Shown: piece after piece, positions 44,048 to 52,941 of the stretch
How positions within the stretch are numbered: the first letter of the stretch is position 1
Layout of the letters: each line of letters begins with the position of its first letter
Assembly: GCA_035275065.1 (NCBI GenBank)
Contig: DATENM010000087.1
Location: 104,830-168,829 of the forward strand
DNA: 64,000 bases
Source: Blastocatellia bacterium
GTDB taxonomy: Bacteria; Acidobacteriota; Blastocatellia; UBA7656
Reading direction: 5' to 3'
Notes under the pieces: model-generated
What the model was told of the DNA's origin: nothing
What the model saw: the letters and a program-made list of their open reading frames with translations, nothing else
The model's database searches: none
Program-made: the position numbers and the translations under genes

Positions 44048-46312
44048 GTGAGCACCGAGGCGGCGCGCGAGGCGCTGCAACAGCATTTTGGCTTCACCGA
44101 ATTTCGCGAGGGCCAGGACGAAGTCGTCCAGGCTGTGCTGGCGGGCCGCAACACGGTCGTCGTCATGCCGACCGGCGGCGGCAAATCGCTCTGCTATCAA
44201 CTGCCGGCCTTGATGCGCGAAGGCATCACGCTCGTCGTTTCGCCGCTCATCGCGCTGATGAAGGATCAAGTTGATCAGCTCGCCGAGCGCGGCATCCCCG
44301 GCACCTTCATCAACTCCAGCCTGAGCTACGGCGAAACCAACATTCGCCTGAGCCGTTTGCGCATGGGCGGGTACAAGCTGGTTTATGTCGCGCCCGAACG
44401 CTTTCGCAGCCAGGCCTTCATGGATTCCATTGCCGAAACCCAGGTGCGACTGTTTGCCGTGGACGAAGCGCACTGCATCTCGCACTGGGGCCATGACTTC
44501 CGCCCAGACTACCTGCGCATGAAGCCGGCTATCGAGCAGCTCGGCAATCCGCAGGTCATCGCGCTGACGGCGACGGCGACGCCGCAGGTGCGCGCAGACA
44601 TCTGCGAACAGCTTGGACTGACCGACGCGCAGGTCTTTGTCGCCGGCTTTGACCGCCCCAATCTCGCCTTGCGCGTCATGCACACGGCGACCGAGCGCGA
44701 CAAGATTGACACGCTGAAGCGCTTGATCCGCCATGCGGCGGGCGCCGGCATCATCTATGCCGCGACGCGCAAGAGCGTCGAACAGATTGCCGCCAAGCTC
44801 AAGCTCGCAGGTCTCCGGGTTGAGCTGTATCACGGCGGCATGGACGACGGCGAGCGCAGCCGCGCGCAAGACGCCTTCATGCGCGGCGACGCGCAGGCCA
44901 TCGTGGCGACGAACGCCTTCGGCATGGGCATCGATAAACCCGACATCCGCTTCGTGGCGCATTTCCACTTGCCGGGCTCAATCGAAGCTTACTATCAAGA
45001 AGTCGGGCGCGCGGGCCGCGACGGCTTGCCGTCGGAATGCGTCCTGCTGTTTAACTACGCCGACACGCGCACGCAGCAATTCTTCATCGAAGGCAGCCAC
45101 CCGTCGCCAGAGCTGATCAAGCGCGTCTATGACGAGATCGCTTCGTTCGGCCTGGAGCGCATCGAGCTGACGGCGCGCGAGTTGGGCGACCGATTGCGCG
45201 TCAAGAATGATATGTCGATCCATTCGGCGCTCGTCGTCTTGGAGAAGGCCGGCCACATCGAGCGCGGTCGCGCCGGCGAAGCGACCATCCTGGCGCTGAT
45301 GAAGATGCCGATTGACGCGGCGCTCGACGCCGTGCGCGACGACTCGAATGAAGGCGGCGTGCTGCGCGACCTGATTTTCACGCGCAACGTCAACGAGCGC
45401 GAGCAGACAGAGCTCGATCTGAAAGCCATCGCCGCGCAGCTCGGCTTGAGCGATGCGCAGATGCGCCGGGCGCTGGCGGCGCTCGAAGCCAAAGGCTTGA
45501 TCGGCTATCACGCGGCGTTTCAGGGGCGCGGCATCCGCTTGCTGGACGCGCCGCCGGCGCGGGCCTTGCGGGTTGACACCAAAGAGCTGGCCGCGCGCGC
45601 CGCCGCCGAACAGTGGAAGCTGCGGCGTATGATCGATTATTGCTATCATAAGGCTTGCCTGCGCACCTTCATTCTGAAATACTTCGGCGACCGCAAACAG
45701 GCGCCGGCGTGCGAGAGCTGTTCGAGCTGCGCGCCCGCCAATGCGCGTTACCTTGAAGAAGAGCGCGTCCCGTCGCCGCCCGCAGGCACATTGCGCGTGG
45801 GCCGCGCACGGAAAGCCGAGACCAACCCGGCGACCGAACTTGAGCAGTTCATCATCGAGCAAGCGCCCGCCGGCGTCGAGCTGCGCGAGCAACTGAAAGC
45901 GCGCGCCGCCAGCCGGCGGGCGCTGACGCGGGCCGAATCCGCGAGCGATGCGCCGCGACCACGCGCGCAAAAGCCGAACCCGGCACAGATGACCGTCGTC
46001 ATCAAGATCCTCAGTTGCATCGCCCGCATCGAGCGCGAATATGGCCGGGGCCGTTTCGGCAAAGGAACGGTGGCAGCAGTTTTGCGCGGCTCGACCAGCA
46101 AGCAGGTGCTTGAAAGCAAGCTCAACCGGCTCTCGACCTATGGCTTGTTGAGCGATATGCGGCAGGACGAGATTACCGCCTACATTAAAGCCTTGATTGA
46201 TGCCGCGTGCGTCGCCATCGAGAAGGGCCTGTACCCGACCGTGAGCCTCACAGACTTCGGGCGCGAAGTGATGCACCGCCGCAAAGAAGTCATGCTGGAA
46301 TTGCCGGATTGA
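44048..46312 (+). CDS. recQ: RecQ-type ATP-dependent DNA helicase
   Basis: 3'-5' DNA helicase (754 aa) for recombination and replication restart. Seen: motif I VVMPTGGGKSLCYQLP with Lys46, DEAHCISHWGHDFRPDY, ATNAFGMGIDKPDIRFVAHF and EVGRAGRDG (motif VI), then a zinc-binding RQC region (CYHKACLRTF ... CESCSSC) and a C-terminal winged domain ending YPTVSLTDFGREVMHRR. No HRDC domain is visible. The longer tail of basic, low-complexity sequence between the zinc motif and the winged domain (about residues 575-640) is unusual. The GTG at 44048 has GAGAGGA upstream. rho follows after 30 bases. Confidence 0.93.
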   Translation: MSTEAAREALQQHFGFTEFREGQDEVVQAVLAGRNTVVVMPTGGGKSLCYQLPALMREGITLVVSPLIALMKDQVDQLAERGIPGTFINSSLSYGETNIRLSRLRMGGYKLVYVAPERFRSQAFMDSIAETQVRLFAVDEAHCISHWGHDFRPDYLRMKPAIEQLGNPQVIALTATATPQVRADICEQLGLTDAQVFVAGFDRPNLALRVMHTATERDKIDTLKRLIRHAAGAGIIYAATRKSVEQIAAKLKLAGLRVELYHGGMDDGERSRAQDAFMRGDAQAIVATNAFGMGIDKPDIRFVAHFHLPGSIEAYYQEVGRAGRDGLPSECVLLFNYADTRTQQFFIEGSHPSPELIKRVYDEIASFGLERIELTARELGDRLRVKNDMSIHSALVVLEKAGHIERGRAGEATILALMKMPIDAALDAVRDDSNEGGVLRDLIFTRNVNEREQTELDLKAIAAQLGLSDAQMRRALAALEAKGLIGYHAAFQGRGIRLLDAPPARALRVDTKELAARAAAEQWKLRRMIDYCYHKACLRTFILKYFGDRKQAPACESCSSCAPANARYLEEERVPSPPAGTLRVGRARKAETNPATELEQFIIEQAPAGVELREQLKARAASRRALTRAESASDAPRPRAQKPNPAQMTVVIKILSCIARIEREYGRGRFGKGTVAAVLRGSTSKQVLESKLNRLSTYGLLSDMRQDEITAYIKALIDAACVAIEKGLYPTVSLTDFGREVMHRRKEVMLELPD

Positions 46313-46342
46313 TCGGAGACGCATTTCTCTACTGGAGTAATA

Positions 46343-47464
46343 ATGGATTCACAACCGACCATAACGGGCGTTTTGCAGCTCAACGAAAAAGGCTTCGGCT
46401 TTCTTCGTCAGGCGGCGAACAATTACCTGCCCGGCCCGAAAGATATTTTCGTCGGGCGCAACCTGATTCAGAAATACGCGCTGCGCGAAGGCGTGATGAT
46501 CGTGGGGCGCGCTACGCCGAGCGATGCGGGCCGCGGGCGCGCGCAATCCGACCAGCTCAGCCAGATTGAGACCATCAATGAGATAGCGCTAGACGATTAC
46601 ACGCGCCGCCCGGAGTTCACTCGTTTGACCAGCGTTGACCCGACCGAGCGATTGGAGCTTTCCGAAGGCAACGACAACCTTTCAATGCGTGTGCTCGACC
46701 TGATCGCGCCCATCGGCAAGGGCCAGCGCGGCTTGATCGTCGCGCCGCCGAAAACCGGCAAGACGACGCTCATCGAAGAGATCGCCGAAGCGGTCGCCGA
46801 TAACCACCCCGAAACCCATCTGGTCGTTTTGCTGATTGACGAGCGTCCCGAAGAGGTCACGCATATGAAGCGACGCGTGCGCGGCGAAGTCGTCGCGTCG
46901 TCGGCGGATCAGGGCGGCGAGCTGCACTTGCAAATCGCCCGCCTGGTTCATGAGCGCGTCAAGCGCATGGTCGAATGCGGCGAAGATGTCGTGATGTTGC
47001 TCGATTCGATCACCCGGCTGGCGCGCGCCTCGAATCGTGAGACCAGCCGCCGTGGGCGCACCATGTCCGGCGGCGTAGATTCGCGGGCGATGGAGTTCCC
47101 GCGCAAGTTCTTCGGCGCGGCGCGCAAGGCCGAAGAAGGCGGCAGCCTGACGATTATCGCGACGGCCTTGATCGATACGGGCAGCCAGATGGATGAAGTG
47201 ATCTTTCAGGAGTTCAAGGGGACGGGCAACCTGGAGATCGTCCTCGACAGAAAGCTTGCCGAGCGCCGCATCTTCCCGGCCATAGACATCTCGAAATCGG
47301 GAACCCGCAAAGAAGAAAAGCTGTTCGATCCCGACACCATGCCGCAGATCAACCTGCTGCGCCGCGCCCTCGCCGGCAAAAAGTCCGTCGAAGCGATGGA
47401 GCTGTTGTTGAAGGGCCTGACCGATACGAAGACCAACCGCGACTTCCTCGCCCGCTTAAAGTGA
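46343..47464 (+). CDS. rho: Transcription termination factor Rho, short divergent form
   Basis: RNA-dependent helicase that ends transcription (373 aa). Seen: OB-fold RNA-binding domain (GFGFLRQAANNYLPGPKDIFV), P-loop IVAPPKTGKTTLIEE, LIDERPEEVTHMKRRVRGEVVAS and LLDSITRLARASNRE, then GGVDSRAMEFPRKFFGAARKAEEGG (in parts). The N-terminal helix bundle before the OB fold is absent, as in several phyla. The Q-loop region reads SSADQGGELH where typical Rho has STFDEPASRH, and APPKAGKT reads APPKTGKT. Either a lineage variant or a second Rho; only one is in this window. SD: TGGAG before the ATG. Confidence 0.92.
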   Translation: MDSQPTITGVLQLNEKGFGFLRQAANNYLPGPKDIFVGRNLIQKYALREGVMIVGRATPSDAGRGRAQSDQLSQIETINEIALDDYTRRPEFTRLTSVDPTERLELSEGNDNLSMRVLDLIAPIGKGQRGLIVAPPKTGKTTLIEEIAEAVADNHPETHLVVLLIDERPEEVTHMKRRVRGEVVASSADQGGELHLQIARLVHERVKRMVECGEDVVMLLDSITRLARASNRETSRRGRTMSGGVDSRAMEFPRKFFGAARKAEEGGSLTIIATALIDTGSQMDEVIFQEFKGTGNLEIVLDRKLAERRIFPAIDISKSGTRKEEKLFDPDTMPQINLLRRALAGKKSVEAMELLLKGLTDTKTNRDFLARLK

Positions 47465-47469
47465 AAGAG

Positions 47470-48114
47470 CTATGGCTCCGCTTCTATCTCCTCGGCTTCT
47501 TCGGGAAAGCCGACGCGGTCGTAAATCTCACTGAGCCGGATCACACAATCAATGGACGAGAGGGTCAGGCTGTCTTCGAGCCCTTCGATTGGCAGGTACA
47601 CCCATTCGCCGCTCGACATGCGGCGAAAATGATCTATGGCGGGCTCTGCTTGCGAGACCATTACATAATCAGTGAGCGTCGGGTTATAACGAAGGTAACG
47701 CCGGAATTTTTCGCTGCGATCAAATGATTCAGTCGAAGGTGACAGCACCTCGATGATAACCTGCGGGTTCAGCACGACGTCGAGGTGCTCGTCGAGAAAC
47801 TTCGGCTCGCCGCAGACGACGACGAGATCGGGATACGAGAACAATCCTTTCATGCTGCGCGCCGACCGGATGGTCGGGCCGCTCAAAACCTTCGCATCTT
47901 TCGTCCACACGCGGCAGGGCGTGCCACGCAATTGGGTTCGCAGTTCTGCAATAAGATTCACGCAGATGTCGCCGTGCGCCGGGCTTTCGCCGGCCATCAG
48001 GTAGATCAGCCCGTCAAGATACTGGTGGCGCTCTTCGGATTTGCGCTCCCTGGCGAGATATTCATCAATGGTGTAGAGCGGCTCTGGCGGCGGCTCTGAT
48101 TTCGGTAAGCTCAT
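47470..48114 (-). CDS. Uma2-family (DUF820) putative endonuclease
   Basis: 214-aa PD-(D/E)XK-fold protein. Seen: YTIDEYLARERKSEERHQYL, the nuclease-like core YPDLVVVCGEP and VIIEVLSPSTESFDRSEKF with the conserved Asp and Glu, and YVMVSQAEPAIDHFRR. The Uma2 family expands in Cyanobacteria and Chloroflexi and also appears in Acidobacteriota; its cellular role is not established. It converges with rho, five bases between the stops. GGAGG precedes its ATG. A TATAAT-like box (TTATAATC) lies about 37 bases upstream. Confidence 0.85.
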   Translation of the reverse strand: MSLPKSEPPPEPLYTIDEYLARERKSEERHQYLDGLIYLMAGESPAHGDICVNLIAELRTQLRGTPCRVWTKDAKVLSGPTIRSARSMKGLFSYPDLVVVCGEPKFLDEHLDVVLNPQVIIEVLSPSTESFDRSEKFRRYLRYNPTLTDYVMVSQAEPAIDHFRRMSSGEWVYLPIEGLEDSLTLSSIDCVIRLSEIYDRVGFPEEAEEIEAEP

Positions 48115-48202
48115 GGCAAACCTCCTGTGCTGATCCCTAAGGTTCGACTGCGCTGATTATAAACGAGCCGCGCCGGTCAGAGAAGTAAGGGCTTTAGCGG
48201 TT

Positions 48203-48230
48203 TTGCCGCAGGCGGCGAATGTAATATAAT
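48203..48230 (+). promoter_or_regulatory. Candidate promoter of the phospholipase B-like gene
   Basis: TATAAT at 48225-48230 with TTGCCG at 48203-48208 (16-base spacer), about 50 bases before the ATG at 48281. The -10 is perfect, the -35 weak. Confidence 0.5.
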
Positions 48231-48280
48231 CGCCGCCGCAAGCACTCCAATAGCGATTGGCCAGTCACAAGGAGGGGTTT

Positions 48281-49858
48281 ATGTTACAGCGTATGAGCCG
48301 CATTGCGGTGGCGTTCGGTCTTGCCGTGTCGTTGGCGCTGGCGGCGAACCTGCCGCGGGTCACGGCGCAGACGGATGCCAAAGGCGACCCGCTCGCCAAA
48401 GCCACGCGCACCGAACGCGGCGGCTGGATCTACCTGCACCTTGAAGGCTCGCCCGATGAAGTCGGCTATCAGCACGGCTGGCTGCTGGCGCACGAGATCG
48501 ATGACGCTTTGCGCGTCTTCAAGAAATACTTGCAGCGCATCACCGCGCACGACTGGGCCTTTTATCGCAACGCCGCGCACGAGATGTTCTGGAGCAAGCT
48601 CGACGACGAATACCAGCGCGAGATTCAAGCCATCGCGCGCGGCGCTTATGCGCGCGGCGTGCGTATTGACGCCGACGACGTGCTGGCGATGAACGGCTGG
48701 ATGGAGCTGGCGTTTTATTACATCCCGTCGCTCACGCAGGCGCGCATAGACGACCCCGAGCTGCATCAGTCGCCGCCGCCCGCCTGCTCGGCCTTCGTCG
48801 CCACCGGCAGCTATACCAAGAATGGCGACATCGTCATGGCGCACAACAACTGGATCGATTACTTGATCGGCCGTCACTGGAATATCATGGTCGATCTAAA
48901 GCCGGCGGCGGGCCACCGCATCCTGATGGATTCGTTCCCCGGCTTCATCCATTCAGGCGATGATTTCTATGTGAGCGATGCCGGGTTGATGGTCACCGAA
49001 ACGACGATCAGCGACTTCAAAGGATTCGACCCGGCGGGGCTGCCGGAGTTCTACCGCATACGCAAAGCCACGCAGTACGCCGATTCGATTGACGGCTGGC
49101 TGAAGGTGATGATGGATCATCCGAACGGCGGCTATGCCAACGACTGGCTGATTGGCGACCGCAAGACGGGCGAGATCGCGCGGCTCGAAAACGGCCTCAA
49201 GAATAACATCGTCGAGCGCAGCAAAGACGGTTACTTCGTCGGCTCGAACTTCCCCGTCCATGAAAAGACGATCAGGGAAGAGACGAGCTTTGACCCCAAC
49301 GGCACGACCAACGGCGCCAATGCACGGCATCGCCGCTGGGATGAGCTGATGAAAGAAAATCGCGGCAAGATCGATGTCGCGCTGGCTAAGAGATTCCTGG
49401 CCGATCATTACGACGGGATGCGCAAGCGCAACGGCGGCTCGGCCAATACGCTTTGCGGCCATGTCGAGCTAGACGACAAGGGCGCCAACAGCGACTGGCG
49501 CAGCTTCTATCCCGCCGGCGCGTCAAACGCCAAAGCCACAGACGGGCGGCTGGCCGCTGAGATGAAATTCTGGGCGGCGATTGGCCATGCGTGCGGCGCG
49601 GATTTCAGGCTGGAACCGTTTTTGAAAGCGCACCCGGAATACGAGTGGCAGCGCGAGCTGGCAGGTGATATGCCGAGCGGCGCGTGGACGTTATTCGCAA
49701 CGACGACACCGGCGACCGGGGCGAAAGCCCGCAACCGTGGGCCGATAGACACGCAAATTCAGACGCCCTACCCCAACGACGTGAGGAACCGGCAGCGCGG
49801 GCCGCTCGGAGACCCGAGGGCGCCGTTGCCCGGTGACACGCGTCCGCCGATCAAGTAA
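48281..49858 (+). CDS. Secreted phospholipase B/C45-like Ntn hydrolase
   Basis: 525-aa exported hydrolase of the N-terminal-nucleophile fold. Seen: signal (IAVAFGLAVSLALAANLPRVTAQ), GYQHGWLLAHEI, then PPPACSAFVATGSYTKNGD; the Cys in ACSAF is the expected nucleophile exposed by autocleavage. VMAHNNWIDYLIGRHWNIM follows, with NANDWLIGD-like (YANDWLIGD) and C-terminal NTLCGHVELD. The phospholipase B-like family (PLBD) and C45 peptidases share this. It may deacylate lipids or cleave amides. The ATG at 48281 has AAGGAGGGG ahead; a longer start at 48257 is unlikely. A terminator follows at 49924. Confidence 0.85.
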   Translation: MLQRMSRIAVAFGLAVSLALAANLPRVTAQTDAKGDPLAKATRTERGGWIYLHLEGSPDEVGYQHGWLLAHEIDDALRVFKKYLQRITAHDWAFYRNAAHEMFWSKLDDEYQREIQAIARGAYARGVRIDADDVLAMNGWMELAFYYIPSLTQARIDDPELHQSPPPACSAFVATGSYTKNGDIVMAHNNWIDYLIGRHWNIMVDLKPAAGHRILMDSFPGFIHSGDDFYVSDAGLMVTETTISDFKGFDPAGLPEFYRIRKATQYADSIDGWLKVMMDHPNGGYANDWLIGDRKTGEIARLENGLKNNIVERSKDGYFVGSNFPVHEKTIREETSFDPNGTTNGANARHRRWDELMKENRGKIDVALAKRFLADHYDGMRKRNGGSANTLCGHVELDDKGANSDWRSFYPAGASNAKATDGRLAAEMKFWAAIGHACGADFRLEPFLKAHPEYEWQRELAGDMPSGAWTLFATTTPATGAKARNRGPIDTQIQTPYPNDVRNRQRGPLGDPRAPLPGDTRPPIK

Positions 49859-49923
49859 AGCGCGACGCAAGTCAGGTAAAGCGCAGCGCCAGAGCGCAAG
49901 AAAGCCAGAGGGCAAAAAAGGTC

Positions 49924-49970
49924 GAGCCGCCAAGACAGACAACTCCCTGTCTTAGCGGCTCTCGCTTTTC
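49924..49970 (+). terminator. Terminator after the phospholipase B-like gene
   Basis: GAGCCGCCAAGACAG and CTGTCTTAGCGGCTC pair over 15 bases (one mismatch) around an eight-base loop, followed by TCGCTTTT. It lies 65 bases past the stop. Confidence 0.7.
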
Positions 49971-49994
49971 CCATTCGTTTGCGCCGCGATGAGC

Positions 49995-50186
49995 TTATGT
50001 AAGCTGCAACACAATCCCCGGCTTGTTGATGTTCACGTCAATCTCGTGTTTGCTGCCGCCGAACATCTTATGGAATGCGCCGGTGAAATACAGCACGGCG
50101 ATTAGCACGATCAGCATCAACACGATAGCAATGGCCGTCATGCCGCTGCCGCCATCACGGTTCACTTCAATAATTCTGTCTGCCAT
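49995..50186 (-). CDS. Small single-helix membrane protein
   Basis: 63 aa. A basic/polar N-terminus (MADRIIEVNRDGGSG) is followed by one hydrophobic helix (MTAIAIVLMLIVLIAVLYF, about residues 16-34) and a basic, strand-like tail (HEIDVNINKPGIVLQLT). GGAGGAAT before the ATG supports translation. Type I or II topology is unclear. Convergent with the preceding gene; function unknown. Confidence 0.7.
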   Translation of the reverse strand: MADRIIEVNRDGGSGMTAIAIVLMLIVLIAVLYFTGAFHKMFGGSKHEIDVNINKPGIVLQLT

Positions 50187-50456
50187 ACAGGATTCCTCCG
50201 CTCTATTCGGATTTGCTTTCCCCAAGCGATTAGCGGCAACTCCGATGCCACGCTTGCTTGGAGGCGCAGGGCGCGTCTTTTGGCGGAAATCGTCTGCCCC
50301 GAGCGCCGGCCTGTATCTGTTTTCCAATCGGTGTGTACGGCGAAAAGACAGCCGGCGCGTCTGAGCCATCCGGTCTTCGCGCGGCCTGTTCCTTTTTTTG
50401 CGCCCTTCGCTAGTGTAGGATTATTCGTTCACGCAACGACCATTACAGGAGCGATT

Positions 50457-51770
50457 ATGGAGCAGACTTACATCCGCGATCTGGCCGGTCACATCGGCGA
50501 AGAGGTGACCATCAAAGGCTGGCTTTATAACATCCGTTCGAGCGGCAAGCTCAAGTTTCCACAGATCCGCGACGGCTCAGGCTTGATCCAGGGCGTCGTC
50601 TCGAAGCGCGACGTCAGCGAGCAGACATGGAATGACTTCGACCGTCTGACGCAGGAATCATCGATCATCGTGCGCGGGCGAGTGCGCGAGCATCCTAAAC
50701 AGCCCGGCGTTTATGAGCTGGACGTCAGCGGCCTCGACGTGGTGCAGGTGGCCGGCGAATATCCCATCACGCCGAAAGAGCATGGCACGGAATTCCTGAT
50801 GGATCACCGCCACCTCTGGCTGCGCTCGCGTCGCCAGCACGCCATCCTCTCGGTGCGCGCCGAAATCATTCGCGCCGTGCGCGATTACTTCGACTCGCAC
50901 GGCTTCCTGCTGATGGACACGCCGATCTTCACGCCCGCCGCCTGCGAAGGCACGACGACGCTATTCGAGGTCAACTACTTCGACGACAACAAAGCTTACC
51001 TGACGCAATCGGGCCAGCTCTATAACGAAGCGACCGCCGCCGCTTTCGGCAAAGTTTACACTTTCGGCCCGACGTTTCGCGCAGAGAAGTCGAAGACCCG
51101 CCGGCACCTGACGGAGTTCTGGATGGTCGAGCCGGAAGTCGCTTACGCCGATCTCGACGATGTCATGAATCTGGCCGAAGACTTCATGTCGTTTGTCGTC
51201 GGGCGCGTGCTGGAAAACCGCCAGGCCGAGCTGAAAGAGCTGGAGCGCGACACGGCGAAGCTCGAAAAGATTCAGAAGCCATTCCCGCGCCTGCAATACG
51301 ACGACGCCGTGCGGCTGCTGCAAGAAGGCTTTGAGAAAGGCGAGCTGGAAACGCGCTTTGAATGGGGCGGCGACTTCGGCGCGCCGGACGAGACGTATAT
51401 CTCAAGCCAGTACGACCGCCCGGTGATGGTGCATCGCTACCCGGCGGCGGTGAAGGCGTTTTACATGAAGCCTGACCCGGAGCGGCCCGATCTGGCGCTG
51501 TGCGTTGACGTGCTGGCGCCCGAAGGTTACGGCGAAGTCATCGGCGGCGGCCAGCGCGCCGACGACCTCGATTATCTGCTCAAGCAGATTCAAGCGCACG
51601 GCCTGCCGGAAGAGGCCTTCGACTGGTATCTCGACCTGCGCAAGTACGGCAGCTTCCCGCACGGCGGCTTCGGCATGGGCATCGAGCGCTGCACCGCGTG
51701 GCTCTGTGGCATCGAGCACATTCGCGAAACGATTCCCTTCCCGCGAATGCTCTATCGCTTGAAGCCCTAG
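50457..51770 (+). CDS. asnS: Asparaginyl-tRNA synthetase AsnS
   Basis: Charges tRNA-Asn (437 aa). Seen: the OB anticodon-binding domain (VTIKGWLYNIRSSGKLKFPQ), CEGTTTLFEV and LTQSGQLYNEA, GPTFRAEKSKTRRHLTEFWM (motif 2), and GGFGMGIERCTAWLCGIEHI with IPFPR (motif 3). The layout follows class IIb AsnRS rather than AspRS, as judged from TQSGQLYNE. The ATG at 50457 with ACAGGAG upstream is preferred; longer frames cross an intergenic stretch. Its TAG stop is immediately followed by a MITE-like core. Nothing is visible in 50187-50456. Confidence 0.93.
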   Translation: MEQTYIRDLAGHIGEEVTIKGWLYNIRSSGKLKFPQIRDGSGLIQGVVSKRDVSEQTWNDFDRLTQESSIIVRGRVREHPKQPGVYELDVSGLDVVQVAGEYPITPKEHGTEFLMDHRHLWLRSRRQHAILSVRAEIIRAVRDYFDSHGFLLMDTPIFTPAACEGTTTLFEVNYFDDNKAYLTQSGQLYNEATAAAFGKVYTFGPTFRAEKSKTRRHLTEFWMVEPEVAYADLDDVMNLAEDFMSFVVGRVLENRQAELKELERDTAKLEKIQKPFPRLQYDDAVRLLQEGFEKGELETRFEWGGDFGAPDETYISSQYDRPVMVHRYPAAVKAFYMKPDPERPDLALCVDVLAPEGYGEVIGGGQRADDLDYLLKQIQAHGLPEEAFDWYLDLRKYGSFPHGGFGMGIERCTAWLCGIEHIRETIPFPRMLYRLKP

Positions 51771-51771
51771 A

Positions 51772-51827
51772 GTGGCGCAAGCTGTTAGCTTGCGCAATGA
51801 TTCGCGCAAGCTAACAGCTTGCGCCAC
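51772..51827. repeat. MITE-like palindrome core (copy 4), abutting the asnS stop
   Basis: GTGGCGCAAGCTGTTAGCTT ... AAGCTAACAGCTTGCGCCAC, two facing arms with a short spacer. It follows the asnS stop as TAGAGTGGCGC, similar to the TAGAG end of the full copy. Confidence 0.8.
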
Positions 51828-51853
51828 ACGGCAGCGGAAAGGATGGGCGGCGC

Positions 51854-52441
51854 ATGACGAGCGGCGACGTGATGAGCGGCGAGATGGCGCGCGGGCTGTT
51901 GCTTGATGACCAGGCGCGGCGGCGCGTGACCGTCTTCGGCGGCTCGCGCTGCGGCACGGACGCGGCAGAGTACCAGGAGGCGCTCCGGCTTGGGCGCTTG
52001 CTGGTCGAAGCCGGCTTCGATGTCTGCTCAGGCGGTTACGCGGGGGTTATGGAAGCCATCAGCCACGGCGCGCATGATGCCGGCGGCCACGTCATTGGCG
52101 TCACCATGACGCAGTTCAAATCAGCGCCCAATCCTTACCTGAAGAAGATCGAGCCGAGCGCCGATTTCTACGCGCGCTTGCAGAAGCTGATTACTCAGTC
52201 GGTCGGCTACGTCGCCTTGCGCGGCGGCATGGGGACGATCACCGAGATTTCGCTGGTCTGGAACAAGCTGACGATGAACGTCCTGCCGCCGCGCCCGCTC
52301 ATCCTGCTGGGCGCGTGCTGGCCGCGCGCGCTCGAATGCCTGCGCGAGCATCTGGTGATCTCTGACGCCGACCTTGGCTGGCTGTCGTTTGTGAGTACGG
52401 CGGAAGAAGCGGTCGCCATTTTAAAGGAGCGGGCGCGCTGA
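51854..52441 (+). CDS. LOG/lysine-decarboxylase-like nucleoside phosphoribohydrolase family protein
   Basis: 195 aa, TIGR00725/LOG-like Rossmann protein. Seen: TVFGGSRCGTDAAEY, CSGGYAGVMEAISHGA, and LRGGMGTITEISLVWNKL (PGGxGTxxE-type phosphate site). LOG enzymes release cytokinin-like bases from nucleotides; other members are putative lysine decarboxylases. This group's exact substrate is unsettled. It starts with ATG at 51854 (AAGGATGGG ahead) just after the repeat and overlaps the next convergent small gene by 21 bases. Confidence 0.8.
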   Translation: MTSGDVMSGEMARGLLLDDQARRRVTVFGGSRCGTDAAEYQEALRLGRLLVEAGFDVCSGGYAGVMEAISHGAHDAGGHVIGVTMTQFKSAPNPYLKKIEPSADFYARLQKLITQSVGYVALRGGMGTITEISLVWNKLTMNVLPPRPLILLGACWPRALECLREHLVISDADLGWLSFVSTAEEAVAILKERAR

Positions 52442-52624
52442 CGGGCCGTCCGCGCCGCGATTGAGCGGCAGGGTTGCGGCGCGGCGGTTCTGGTTGCGGG
52501 GCCGCGGCTCAGGCTTGCGCCCGAAGTAGTAATACCACGCCGCGACCAGCAACAGGACGAAGAGAATGCCTGCCACAAAGCAGCCGATTCCAAGCTTGAT
52601 TCCCGTCTTAAAGATGCCAAACAT
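52421..52624 (-). CDS. Small single-helix membrane protein overlapping the LOG-like gene
   Basis: 67 aa: short N-terminus, one transmembrane helix (LGIGCFVAGILFVLLLVAAW, about residues 11-30), then an aromatic/basic YYYFGRKPEPRPRNQN tail. Weak GAGG before the ATG. It converges on the LOG-like gene with 21 bases of overlap. A real small membrane protein is plausible; function unknown. Confidence 0.55.
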   Translation of the reverse strand: MFGIFKTGIKLGIGCFVAGILFVLLLVAAWYYYFGRKPEPRPRNQNRRAATLPLNRGADGPSARPLL

Positions 52625-52941
52625 CGCGCCTCAATGATGGCAGAAAGCCCGGCTTTGCTCAACCTCTGCCGGCTGGCCGCCGATGCCTGAATCCCTGCTT
52701 TTCTTGTGATTTTCTTGCACCGCGACAAAGGTATAGACGCCGACATGGGGTGTTGATAAGATTAAATTGTCGCCACCACATGACGGTTTCAAGAACGAGC
52801 AAGGGGGATGGGGAGACAGGCAGTCATTCGAAGTTGGCCGACCTCAGGCACAGCGAAACGCACCTGAAATTCTCCACAAAACTCCAGAATTATTGACCAT
52901 TGGCTAACCCGGTAAGACCGGTTGTACCTCACGGAGAGTCA
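52625..52941. other. 317-base intergenic region; possible structured leader of the lytic transglycosylase
   Basis: No supported gene. 52780-52941 is the 5' leader of the transglycosylase and contains GGGGGATGGGGAGACAGGCA and other G-runs, plus an ACCGGTT element (ACCCGGTAAGACCGGTTGTA) close to the ATG. Leaders of cell-wall hydrolases often carry riboswitches (e.g. ydaO), but I could not fit this one to a known consensus. Confidence 0.4.

Noticed and set aside
52780..52860. ydaO-type riboswitch upstream of the transglycosylase
   Set aside because: G-rich tracts resemble it only loosely; the conserved core could not be aligned, so it is kept as a finding without a class name.
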